A stretch of DNA of 14,087 nucleotides from Clostridiales bacterium UBA3705. GTDB taxonomy: Bacteria > Bacillota_A > Clostridia > Oscillospirales > Oscillospiraceae. Below, in pieces: positions 1 through 6,613 of this stretch. The notes beneath the pieces were generated by a model. It was not told the DNA's origin, searched no databases, and was given only the letters and a program-made list of their open reading frames with translations. The position numbers were made by a program, and so were the translations under genes. Within the stretch, counting starts at the first letter, position 1. Every line of letters begins with the position of its first letter. The stretch spans positions 1 through 14,087 of the forward strand of contig DFIE01000108.1 in assembly GCA_002372735.1 (NCBI GenBank), read 5' to 3'.

Positions 1-409
1 TCTTGGTGATGTAGGGGTTGCTGGCAGAGATGTTGCTGGCGGTGGTAGAGCCGCCGGCCGCCAGGGTGCGGTTGGTGTCCTGCTCGGTAAACGCGCCGGT
101 GAGCCCCGCCAGGGTTGTGGCCGATCGGGTGGCAAAGATCATTTCGCCCATCCACTGGTGGGCCGTGTTGTTCTGGTTGCTCTCCGTATTAGGCAGGACA
201 AAGTTGATGCTGGCTGGATTGTTGACAATGTTGAGTACCGAGATCTGGCCCAGATCGCCGATCTGGGCGCTGAGACTGCTGTTGGAAATGGTGGAGGCTG
301 CCGCACTTGCTTTGGGTGTGGTGGATATGACGCCGCTCATCAGAGAGACCAGCAGTGCCAGCGCCACAGCCAGTGCCAGGATACGCTGGGTTGGAATCCT
401 ACGTTGCAT
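1..409 (-). CDS. Secreted protein, N-terminal part (3' end outside window)
   Basis: An open frame starts at the ATG complementary to 407-409 and stays open for 136 codons to the left edge, so only the N-terminus is present. A well-spaced AGGAAAGGAG site precedes the start. Residues 1-37 form a Sec-type signal peptide: basic start (MQRRIPTQR), hydrophobic core (ILALAVALALLVSLM) and an Ala-rich cleavage region near SAAAS. The mature part is Asn/Ser/Thr-rich, with no Cys in the visible portion, as in extracellular beta-sandwich proteins. A motif around HQWMGEMIF followed by DTNRTLAAGGST reminds me of large secreted DUF5695-type or carbohydrate-active proteins, but that is memory, not proof. It has its own promoter and a cre-like operator, so carbon-catabolite control is likely and a role in glycan use is a fair inference. 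The family is unproven. Confidence 0.8.
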   Translation of the reverse strand, partial: MQRRIPTQRILALAVALALLVSLMSGVISTTPKASAAASTISNSSLSAQIGDLGQISVLNIVNNPASINFVLPNTESNQNNTAHQWMGEMIFATRSATTLAGLTGAFTEQDTNRTLAAGGSTTASNISASNPYITK

Positions 410-448
410 GGTTTGAGTCTCCTTTCCTGATATGTTTTTTGGCGGATA

Positions 449-462
449 TGAAAACGTTTACC
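449..462 (-). promoter_or_regulatory. cre-like operator (CcpA/LacI-family) at the transcription start
   Basis: The 14-mer TGAAAACGTTTACC matches the Gram-positive catabolite-responsive element pattern TGWNANCGNTNWCA at all positions but the last. It is built around an AACGTT dyad. It lies directly downstream of the -10 box, over roughly +1 to +14 of the predicted transcript, a position typical for repression. CcpA or another LacI-family repressor could be the ligand, and the sequence cannot tell which. Confidence 0.65.
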
Positions 463-468
463 AAGTTG

Positions 469-497
469 ACTATAGCAGCTTTTTGTGGATATTGCAA
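469..497 (-). promoter_or_regulatory. Sigma-A type promoter of the secreted protein gene
   Basis: Read on the minus strand, a -35 TTGCAA (492-497) is separated by exactly 17 bp from a -10 TATAGT (469-474). The predicted transcription start is near 462, giving a leader of about 50 nt before the ATG at 409. The surrounding 430-560 region is AT-rich, in contrast to the coding DNA. Confidence 0.75.
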
Positions 498-585
498 TAG
501 GAATTTGTAATTTTTATGTATTTTTTATGGAATATTTTTTCACGTACATGGGTACTATGCTGCTTCAGACCACCATAGCAGCACA

Positions 586-618
586 AAAAGTCCCCGATCC
601 GTCAAAACGGACCGGGGA
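586..618 (-). terminator. Intrinsic terminator of the O-acylation operon
   Basis: Arms 591-602 and 607-618 pair over 12 positions with one G-U wobble around a 4-nt loop. On the minus strand the stem is followed by CTTTTTGTG. It sits 15 nt past the stop of the DHHW gene and ends that operon. Confidence 0.85.
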
Positions 619-633
619 ATGGCGTTAAACGTA

Positions 634-1824
634 TTACTTCTCAGTGGTCTCCAGCACGTCGGCCAGGGAGGTGTCGGTCTGGAAGGTGTCCAGATTATAC
701 AGATAGAGCACTTCGGTGATGCCTGCCTGCTTGATTAGGGTGTCAATGTTGTCGTAATAGTATCTGGGGTCCACCATGACGATGGTCTCGTAATAGGGAG
801 TCAGAAACTGGACAAAGCAATTGGCGTAAGAGTCCTTGAACAGCAGGAGCTTTTTGCCGGTTTCGGCGGTGGTGTCAATGTCCACCCGGGGGTGGTTGCC
901 GCCGAAGAACACGGTGTAGTGGTCCTTGCTCTCCAGGGCGGTGCGGTCATAGAGCGTGGCGGTGACCGTCTGGCTGCTGGCATAGGTGACCTTGTAGTCC
1001 ACCTGGGCCCGGGGCACATAGAGCTGGACGGTATCATAGCTGTCATGGCAGCCGCTTTTGGAGGCCAGGGTGCCCTGGAAGGTGTTGGACACGGTGTAGA
1101 TGTCATACTCGGTCACCGGCTGGGCGATCTCCAGCCCCTGGGCCATGGCCGCAAAGGCATAGCTGGCGCCCAGGCTGGTCCAGTGGTGGTCCGTGCGGTA
1201 GTACAGCGCCTCGTCTGCGTGGGCCTGCAGGGCCTGGGTCACGTCCAAAAAGTCCACCCCTGTGAGACTGGACCGGATGGTCTCCAGCTGGGCCTGCTGG
1301 TCCGGCGCCGGGGCGTTGGCGGGCAGCTTGTCCGCCAGGATGGACACCGCGTTGGGCACCAGGGTCATCCGGCAGGACAGGTCCGGGTGGGCGGCGGCAA
1401 AGGCGTTGATGGCTGCAAGATTCCGGTCCAGGGCCGGCTGGTTGGGCGTCTCCGGCTGCTGAATCAGATAGCCGTCCTTGCCCAGATACACGCCCCCGTT
1501 CTCCTGCTGGCCCAGGGCGCGGCGGAGAGAGAGGTTGGCGCTGATCCAGCCGTCACGGCCGGTGAACTGGTCGGCAAACCAGTCCTCCAGGCCGGCAAAC
1601 CAGCTGCCGTCCGCCAGGGCCGCGGCAGAAAAGGCCGGGCGCTGGGCCAGCATCCGGTTTTCAGACTCGGAATACTCCCGGTCGGTGCCGAAGAAGGTGG
1701 CCAGGGTGAGCACCACCAGCAGCCCTGCCAGCAGGACGCCCAGATACAGCCCCTGGTTGACCCGGTTGCGGCGGGCGGCCGCCTGCCGGGCAGCAATGCG
1801 ACGTTTGCGTTCTTGTGAATCCAT
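634..1824 (-). CDS. DHHW family protein (AlgX/AlgJ-like SGNH enzyme, membrane anchored)
   Basis: 396 residues. The N-terminus is basic (residues 1-22), followed by one membrane helix (about 26-45), so the rest lies outside the membrane. The ESENRMLA motif (53-60) and the DHHW signature (212-215) mark the DHHW family. D212 and H214 form the Asp-x-His pair, and S332 in FKDSYAN is the probable nucleophile. This order is as in alginate O-acetylation proteins AlgJ/AlgX, with Asp/His before Ser. Expected role: transfer of an acyl (probably acetyl) group, received through the MBOAT protein, onto a cell-surface polysaccharide. The start at 1824 has an AAGGGGG site, and only 12 nt separate it from the upstream MBOAT stop. 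It is the last gene of the operon. The family call is firm; acceptor glycan and acyl group are unknown. Confidence 0.9.
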   Translation of the reverse strand: MDSQERKRRIAARQAAARRNRVNQGLYLGVLLAGLLVVLTLATFFGTDREYSESENRMLAQRPAFSAAALADGSWFAGLEDWFADQFTGRDGWISANLSLRRALGQQENGGVYLGKDGYLIQQPETPNQPALDRNLAAINAFAAAHPDLSCRMTLVPNAVSILADKLPANAPAPDQQAQLETIRSSLTGVDFLDVTQALQAHADEALYYRTDHHWTSLGASYAFAAMAQGLEIAQPVTEYDIYTVSNTFQGTLASKSGCHDSYDTVQLYVPRAQVDYKVTYASSQTVTATLYDRTALESKDHYTVFFGGNHPRVDIDTTAETGKKLLLFKDSYANCFVQFLTPYYETIVMVDPRYYYDNIDTLIKQAGITEVLYLYNLDTFQTDTSLADVLETTEK

Positions 1825-1836
1825 GGCGGCACCCCC

Positions 1837-3246
1837 TTAGAATTGGAAATAGAGGAAGGACGTATAGGTGTCAGACAGCATTCCTGCCACGCAGAAATAC
1901 AGCAGCACCCCGAACACCACCACCGACAGCACCCGCCACAGGGGCGTCCGCTGACGGATCAGGTTGTTGCCCAAAAGGCCTGCCACCGGCATGGCGCCCA
2001 CGGCGCCCAGGAGCAGCACCTTCCAACAGCTTGCCAGATGGTACAGGGCGGCAGCGTCTGCCAGCGGGGCGCCCCCCGCGCCAAAGAGTCTGCCCAGCCA
2101 GCCCAGGGCGCTGCCCAGGGTGGGTGAGAAGAAGAACACCCAGCCCAGCACCACCAGCACCAGGGTGAGCACCCGGCGCACAAAGCCGGGGATATGCTCC
2201 AACACCCGGCGGAAGACAAACTTTTCCAAAATCAGCAGCACCCCGTGGTACAGGCCCCAGGCCACAAAGGCCCAGCTGGCCCCGTGCCAGATGCCGGTGA
2301 GCAGCCAGACCACCAGCAGGTTGCGAATGGTGCGGGCGGTGCCCGCCCGGCTGCCCCCCAGGGGGATGTACACGTAGTCCCGGAACCAGGCGCCCAGAGA
2401 GGCGTGCCACCGCCGCCAGAAATCTGTGATGGACTGGGCGGCGTAGGGATAGTCAAAGTTGACCGGCAGGGTAAAGCCGAAAATCTCCCCCAGGCCGATG
2501 GCCATGTCAGAGTATCCGCTGAAGTCAAAATAGAGCATCAGGCTGTAGCTGAGTGCCCCCAGCCATGCCCCCAGCACCGACAGAGACTCCACCGGCATGG
2601 CAGACAGGGCATAAAAGGTGGTGCCCAGGGTGTTGGCCAGCAGCACCTTTTTGCACAGACCCACCACAAAGCGCCTGGCCCCTGAGGAGAGCTTGTAGCG
2701 GCGGATGGGGTGGTCCCGCAGCTGGGGGGCCATGTCATGCCAGGCGGCAATGGGGCCGGAGACCAGTTTGGGGAAGAAGCTGATGTACAGGCTGAAATCA
2801 ATCACGTTCCGGGCCGCCTCAGTCTTGCCCCGGTAGACGTCAAACAGATAGGACAGGGCCGAGAAGGTGAAGAAGGAAATGCCGATGGGGGCGGCCAGGG
2901 TTTGCACCTTGCCGGTGCCCCCCACCAGGGCGGAGAGCTCCCCGGCCAGGAAGCCGTAGTATTTATAATAGCCCAGGGCCAGCAGATCCACCGCCACTGC
3001 CGACACCAGCACCAGCTGAGCCAGGGCGTGGCTGCGCTGCCCCAGGCGCTCCAGCTCCAGCCCGGTGAAATAGTGGAAGGCGATGAACAGCAGCATCAAC
3101 ACCACGTACACCGGGTTGCCCCAGGCGAAGAACACCAGGCTCTCCAGCACCAGGACCAGATTCTTGAGCCGGCGGGGCGTGATCGCATACAGGCCCAGGG
3201 CGATGGGCAGAAAGACAAAGGGGAAGAACAGCGTACTGAATGCCAT
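1837..3246 (-). CDS. MBOAT family O-acyltransferase (AlgI/DltB/PatA-like)
   Basis: 469 residues with about ten or more hydrophobic helices, the usual length for AlgI-type proteins. The family core is clear: DFSGYSDMAIG (241-251), DFWRRWHASL (275-284), YIPLGGSR (293-300), and the active-site stretch TGIWHGASW with the conserved catalytic His at 321. A second conserved His sits in LYHG (334). The C-terminus ends in the characteristic FLYFQF. MBOAT proteins of this branch carry an acyl group across the membrane for transfer to envelope polymers (AlgI for alginate, DltB for teichoic acid D-Ala, PatA for peptidoglycan). The DHHW and SGNH neighbours are its likely extracytoplasmic partners. A GGAGGG site precedes the ATG at 3246, 14 nt after the DUF4358 stop. 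The substrate is not deducible here. Confidence 0.95.
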   Translation of the reverse strand: MAFSTLFFPFVFLPIALGLYAITPRRLKNLVLVLESLVFFAWGNPVYVVLMLLFIAFHYFTGLELERLGQRSHALAQLVLVSAVAVDLLALGYYKYYGFLAGELSALVGGTGKVQTLAAPIGISFFTFSALSYLFDVYRGKTEAARNVIDFSLYISFFPKLVSGPIAAWHDMAPQLRDHPIRRYKLSSGARRFVVGLCKKVLLANTLGTTFYALSAMPVESLSVLGAWLGALSYSLMLYFDFSGYSDMAIGLGEIFGFTLPVNFDYPYAAQSITDFWRRWHASLGAWFRDYVYIPLGGSRAGTARTIRNLLVVWLLTGIWHGASWAFVAWGLYHGVLLILEKFVFRRVLEHIPGFVRRVLTLVLVVLGWVFFFSPTLGSALGWLGRLFGAGGAPLADAAALYHLASCWKVLLLGAVGAMPVAGLLGNNLIRQRTPLWRVLSVVVFGVLLYFCVAGMLSDTYTSFLYFQF

Positions 3247-3260
3247 ATCCCTGCCCTCCT

Positions 3261-3740
3261 CTACAGCGCCGCCAGGAAGGCGGCCCGGGCTTCCTCTGCC
3301 CGGGCGCTGACCACAAAGAGCACATAGTTGCCCCGCAGCTCGGTCACCGCGTGGTTGGTGAGCAGGTCGTACTGGGCAATGCCGTAGCCGTCAAAGCTGG
3401 CCTTTTGGGTTTCCAGCCGGCGCTCTATGGCCTGGGCCACCGCCTGCTGCTGGCTCACATCCGCCAGCTTCACAATGAGCAGCTCCTCCGCCCCCATGTT
3501 GGTGGTGGGATAGTAGAGCACGCAGCCCTCAAAGTCCCCGGGGGCCAGGCCATAGAGCCGCTTGATCATCTGGTTGTCCGCCTGCTGCATCTGGTCCATG
3601 TCCAGGCACTGGACCACTGCCTGCTCCACTGCCTGGGGCTCGGCCTGGGAGATCTTATCTCTGCCCCCCAGCACCAGCAGCAGCACCAGGGCCCCGGCCA
3701 CAGCCAGCCAGCGCAGAAGCTCAAGTGTCAGCGTCTTCAT
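3261..3740 (-). CDS. DUF4358 domain protein, membrane anchored
   Basis: 159 residues from the ATG at 3740, chosen because AGGAGG stands 6-7 nt upstream. A longer in-frame start at 3806 would only add a shadow of the SGNH gene. One hydrophobic helix (about 10-26) is followed by an extracytoplasmic domain with EELLIVKLAD (85-94) and GNYVLFVVS (137-145), which I recognise as the DUF4358 pattern. There is no lipobox Cys. The start overlaps the end of the SGNH gene by 20 nt, so translation is probably coupled. DUF4358 genes recur next to MBOAT/SGNH/DHHW genes in Clostridia. No biochemical role is known to me, but the context suggests an accessory or assembly part of the acylation machine. Confidence 0.8.
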   Translation of the reverse strand: MKTLTLELLRWLAVAGALVLLLVLGGRDKISQAEPQAVEQAVVQCLDMDQMQQADNQMIKRLYGLAPGDFEGCVLYYPTTNMGAEELLIVKLADVSQQQAVAQAIERRLETQKASFDGYGIAQYDLLTNHAVTELRGNYVLFVVSARAEEARAAFLAAL

Positions 3741-4566
3741 CGGTTTCCTCCTGTTCGGGCAATGTGACCCCCTCCTCCGGGCCGGCGTGCTCCAGCACGG
3801 CGGCAATCAGGTTGGCCCCCCAATAGGGGTAGAAGGTCTTGCCCAGATGGATGCCGTCGGAGTCCCAGAGATCCATATGCTCCGCGGCAGTTTGGTCATT
3901 GTTTACAAAAATAATTCCGTTTTCCTGGCACATCTGCTCCACTGCGGCGCTGTACTCCGGGATCTCCCGCCACTTGGAGGACCGCTCAAAGGCCGGGTCC
4001 TTAGCCGGGAGGATGGAGGACACCACCACAGTGGCCTCCGGCAGCTGGGTGTTCAGATCCTGTACCACCTCTAAAAACTCCGCGGCGTATTCCGCCGGGG
4101 TGTCCCAATAGCCGATGCTCACGTCGTTGAGCCCAAAGCACAGGAAAATGTAGGAGGGATTCAGGGCCTTGATGGAATCCATCCGCAGCGCCACGTTGCG
4201 GATGGTCTCGCCGCCGTCGGCCAGGGTGCGGCTCTCTTCCAGATAGTCGTAATAGTAAAAGCCCACCGCACGGGAATCGCCCAGGACCACATAGTCCTCA
4301 AACAGGGACCAGACGTCAATTTCGCCGCTGTAGAGCTTTTGCAGGGTCTCCTCCCGCTCCTTGGCCAGGGCCTCCTCCCGCCGGGCCTTGAGCACGGCGT
4401 CCACGGTGCCGGGGTCCTTGGTCTCCTGGGCGGCCAGGAATTCCAGCCCCGCCTGCAGGGCGTCGGCGTCCGCGTCGGGGGTCTGGCTGCGGCTGCAGCC
4501 GACCAGCGACAGCAGCAGAGCCGCCGCCACCAGCAGGGCGGCGGAGATTTGCAGTTTCCGTTTCAA
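3721..4566 (-). CDS. SGNH/GDSL hydrolase-family lipoprotein
   Basis: 281 residues. The lipoprotein signal (1-24) has a basic start, hydrophobic core and lipobox LVGC with the lipidated Cys at 24. SGNH blocks are in order: GDS with S98, GLND with N147 and D148, and the terminal DGIH with D237 and H240. The fold is that of acyl esterases/transferases acting at the outer face of the membrane. The start is TTG (complement of 4564-4566): it gives the full signal peptide, has a GGTGGTGA site upstream, and no ATG in frame does as well. Residues 50-80 are a charged Glu/Arg-rich helix, and the tail (265-281) is very acidic. It is first in the operon with DUF4358, MBOAT and DHHW, so acylation or deacylation of a surface polymer is the likely job. 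Confidence 0.88.
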   Translation of the reverse strand: MKRKLQISAALLVAAALLLSLVGCSRSQTPDADADALQAGLEFLAAQETKDPGTVDAVLKARREEALAKEREETLQKLYSGEIDVWSLFEDYVVLGDSRAVGFYYYDYLEESRTLADGGETIRNVALRMDSIKALNPSYIFLCFGLNDVSIGYWDTPAEYAAEFLEVVQDLNTQLPEATVVVSSILPAKDPAFERSSKWREIPEYSAAVEQMCQENGIIFVNNDQTAAEHMDLWDSDGIHLGKTFYPYWGANLIAAVLEHAGPEEGVTLPEQEETDEDADT

Positions 4567-4595
4567 GCAATCACCACCAGTTGTAGTTATGGGCC

Positions 4596-4621
4596 AATCT
4601 GCCTGAAAAATTCGGCAGATT
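4596..4621 (-). promoter_or_regulatory. Stem-loop in the 5' leader of the O-acylation operon
   Basis: AATCTGCC (4596-4603) and GGCAGATT (4614-4621) are perfect inverted repeats 10 nt apart, and the spacer can extend the stem through GAA/TTC with one bulged base. It lies in the predicted 66-nt leader of the SGNH gene. It has no U-tract on the minus strand. On the plus strand TTTTGTGTTTT follows, but no plus gene ends here. Function unknown: operator or leader RNA structure. Confidence 0.5.
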
Positions 4622-4638
4622 TTGTGTTTTGTCTCAAT

Positions 4639-4667
4639 ACCATACCACAGAAACCCTTGAAAATCAA
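4639..4667 (-). promoter_or_regulatory. Promoter of the O-acylation operon
   Basis: On the minus strand TTGATT (4662-4667) and TATGGT (4639-4644) are separated by 17 bp. The predicted start is near 4632, 66 nt before the TTG start of the SGNH gene. It is the only good promoter seen upstream of the four genes. Confidence 0.65.
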
Positions 4668-4697
4668 TCCTTAAGATTTGATAAAACCGTGAAACTC

Positions 4698-4726
4698 TTG
4701 CGAAATATCCGGCTTTGTGCTAGGAT
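4698..4726 (+). promoter_or_regulatory. Promoter of the macro-domain gene
   Basis: TTGCGA (4698-4703), a 17-bp spacer ending in TGC, and TAGGAT (4721-4726) form a promoter with an extended -10. The start would be near 4733, giving a short leader of about 18 nt that is almost all ribosome site (AAGGAGGGG). It is divergent from the O-acylation operon promoter, with about 30 bp between the two -35 boxes. Confidence 0.65.
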
Positions 4727-4750
4727 AAAGGAAAAAGGAGGGGATGCGGA

Positions 4751-5899
4751 ATGCCATTTTCCATCGTACGAGCCGATCTGACGGCCTTTCCCGCGGATGC
4801 CATTGTCTGTCCCACGGACAGCTGGCTCAGCGGCAGCGGCGGCACCGACGCCGCCATCCGACAGGCCGCAGGGCCCCGGCTGGAGCGGGCCTGCAGGGCC
4901 CTGGCCCCCTGTGAGGAGGGCGGGGCGGTACTGACCCGGGGCTACCGTCTGCCCTGCCGGTGGATCATCCACACCCCGGTGCCCCGCTGGGAGGGCGGCG
5001 GCGCCGGCGAGGCGGCCCGGCTGGCAGGGTGCTACCGCAGCGCGCTGGAGCTGGCGGAGAAAAAGCGGGTGGAGCACCTGGCCATCCCTGTGCTGGGGGC
5101 CGGGAGCATGGGCTTCCCAGGGGATCTGGCCCTGGAGATTGCCAACAGCGTCCTGCGGCCCTTTTCCCTGACCCATGAGACCCGGATCACCCTGGTGGTC
5201 TACAGCCGGGAGATCTACCGGCTCAGCCTGGGCCGGTTTGAGGAGATCCAAAGCCTGATCACCGACGCCGAGCTGGGCCCCGCCCGGGAAAACAGCGCCT
5301 GCCTGTACAGTGCCGCCCCGGGCCCCATGCCTCTGTGGGACAGCCGGGAGGAAACCGCATCTCTTTCCGGCGCTGCGCCTCCGCCCCACAGCAGGCCGGC
5401 ACAGCCCCGCCCTGCCCCGTCCGCTTCCTTCGGCGCGCCCATGGCGGCGCCCTCTATGCCCGCCCCCGCCAAGGCGGGGCGGCAGCCGGTTCTGCCCCGG
5501 AAGAAAGCCCCTGCCGACGCCGCGGTGCCCCCGTCCCTGGAGCAGGCCCTGCGACAGCTGGACGAGAGCTTCTCCCAGGCCCTGCTGCGGATGATTGACC
5601 AGGCCGGTATGAAGGACAGCGAGTGCTACAAAAAGGCCAATGTGGACCGCAAGCTCTTTTCCAAAATCCGGAGCAACCCGGCCTACCGGCCTTCCAAGCC
5701 CACGGCTGTGGCCTTTGCCATCGCCCTGGAGCTGGACCTGGACCAGACCGGACAGCTGCTGGCCAAGGCGGGGTACGCCCTGTCCCACAGCAGTGCCTTT
5801 GACGTGATCATCGAGTACTTTATCCGGCAGGGAAACTACGACATCTTCCAGATCAACGAGGCCCTTTTTGCCTTTGACCAGGTGCTGCTGGGGGCCTAG
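4751..5899 (+). CDS. Macro-domain protein with C-terminal HTH-like helical domain
   Basis: 382 residues. Residues 1-170 are a macro (ADP-ribose-binding) domain: ADAIVCPTD (16-23), the glycine-rich GSGGTDAAIRQAAG loop (28-41) and the second phosphate loop VLGAGSMGFP (114-123). Residues 175-260 are a Pro/Ala/Ser-rich, probably disordered linker. Residues 264-382 are helical. The segment 289-343 resembles an Xre-like HTH (SECYKKANVDRKLFSKIRS, then an amphipathic helix and LLAKAGYAL), followed by a conserved tail with GNYDIFQINEALFAF (361-375). Macro domains bind or hydrolyse ADP-ribose derivatives; the tail suggests nucleic-acid or protein binding. The start at 4751 has AAGGAGGGG about 7 nt upstream. 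It is a single-gene unit with its own promoter and terminator. The substrate and any partner are unknown. Confidence 0.85.
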   Translation: MPFSIVRADLTAFPADAIVCPTDSWLSGSGGTDAAIRQAAGPRLERACRALAPCEEGGAVLTRGYRLPCRWIIHTPVPRWEGGGAGEAARLAGCYRSALELAEKKRVEHLAIPVLGAGSMGFPGDLALEIANSVLRPFSLTHETRITLVVYSREIYRLSLGRFEEIQSLITDAELGPARENSACLYSAAPGPMPLWDSREETASLSGAAPPPHSRPAQPRPAPSASFGAPMAAPSMPAPAKAGRQPVLPRKKAPADAAVPPSLEQALRQLDESFSQALLRMIDQAGMKDSECYKKANVDRKLFSKIRSNPAYRPSKPTAVAFAIALELDLDQTGQLLAKAGYALSHSSAFDVIIEYFIRQGNYDIFQINEALFAFDQVLLGA

Positions 5900-5905
5900 A
5901 CATCA

Positions 5906-5940
5906 AATCCCCGCGGACAGGCGTGCTGTCCGCGGGGATT
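5906..5940. terminator. Bidirectional terminator between macro and HAD genes
   Basis: A perfect 15-bp stem (5906-5920 with 5926-5940) encloses a 5-nt loop. It lies between two convergent stops (5899 plus, 5944 minus). A T6 tract follows on the plus strand at 5949-5954. The minus side has only a short TTTG. Confidence 0.85.
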
Positions 5941-5943
5941 GGT

Positions 5944-6594
5944 TCAGCTTTTTTCAACAAATTCCACCAGCGCGTCGGGGGTATCCACGATCCACCGGGC
6001 GCCGGCAGCCTCCAGCTGGGCCCGGCTGCGGAAGCCCCAGCTGACACACAGGCAGTCTGTGCCGGCGTTTTGGGCGGTTTGGATGTCTACCTCAGAGTCC
6101 CCCACGTAGAGACAGCGGGCCGGGGCAATCTCCAGTCGGGCGGCACAGTCCAGCACCATATCCGGCGCCGGCTTGCGTCTGACTCCCTCCCGCTCCCCCA
6201 GGCACAGGGCCATATAGGGGTTGAAGTATTTTTCCGCCAGGGGCTGGACGGCGCTGTCCGGCTTGTTGGAGAGGATAGTCAGCACCAGGCCGTCGGCCCT
6301 CAGCCGGGCCAGCATGGGCAGAATGCCCGGGAAGGGCTGGGTTTTATCCGCGGTGTGCCGGGCGTAATAGGGACGGTAGTGGTCCAGCAGCTGCTGCAGC
6401 TGCGCCGGGTCCGGCCGGGGCTGCAGCATTTCCAGCAGATGTCCGGCGCCCCAGCCCAGCAGCGGCCGCAGGCTCTCCGCCCGGTGCTCCGGCAGGCCGA
6501 AGTGCCGCATGGTGTGGTTGACGGCATCGGCAATGTCCTGTAAAGAGTCTACCACCGTGCCGTCCAGGTCAAAGAAGATTGCGTCATATCGCAT
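5944..6594 (-). CDS. HAD-superfamily hydrolase, phosphoglycolate phosphatase (Gph)-like
   Basis: 216 residues, normal for Gph/beta-phosphoglucomutase-type HADs. All four HAD motifs are visible: FFDLDGT with nucleophile D9 and acid D11, motif II LSNK with S109, motif III Lys in RKPAPD (K141), and motif IV VGDSEVD with D166 and D170. The helical cap lies between motifs I and II (about 15-85), giving substrate choice. It should remove phosphate from a small metabolite, either 2-phosphoglycolate or a sugar phosphate, in the cytoplasm. It follows the DeoR-like gene by 19 nt on the same strand and presumably shares its consensus promoter. A DeoR-type neighbour and a divergent araD favour a sugar-phosphate substrate, but this is inference. 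Confidence 0.9.
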   Translation of the reverse strand: MRYDAIFFDLDGTVVDSLQDIADAVNHTMRHFGLPEHRAESLRPLLGWGAGHLLEMLQPRPDPAQLQQLLDHYRPYYARHTADKTQPFPGILPMLARLRADGLVLTILSNKPDSAVQPLAEKYFNPYMALCLGEREGVRRKPAPDMVLDCAARLEIAPARCLYVGDSEVDIQTAQNAGTDCLCVSWGFRSRAQLEAAGARWIVDTPDALVEFVEKS

Positions 6595-6613
6595 GGAACA
6601 GAGTGTCCTTTCG

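Noticed and set aside
892..1818. Long plus-strand frame of 308 codons opposite the DHHW gene
   Set aside because: Low-complexity, Gly/Val/Gln-rich product with no domain. It is a GC-bias shadow of a recognised gene with proper start and motifs on the other strand.
3741..3806. Longer start for the DUF4358 protein
   Set aside because: The 22 extra residues (Pro/Arg/Cys-rich) are a shadow of the SGNH gene, while AGGAGG stands before the ATG at 3740.
4664..5788. Minus-strand frame of 374 codons opposite the macro gene
   Set aside because: Gly/Arg/Gln-rich without recognisable domains, and it would cross the divergent promoters. The plus-strand macro/HTH protein is clearly real.
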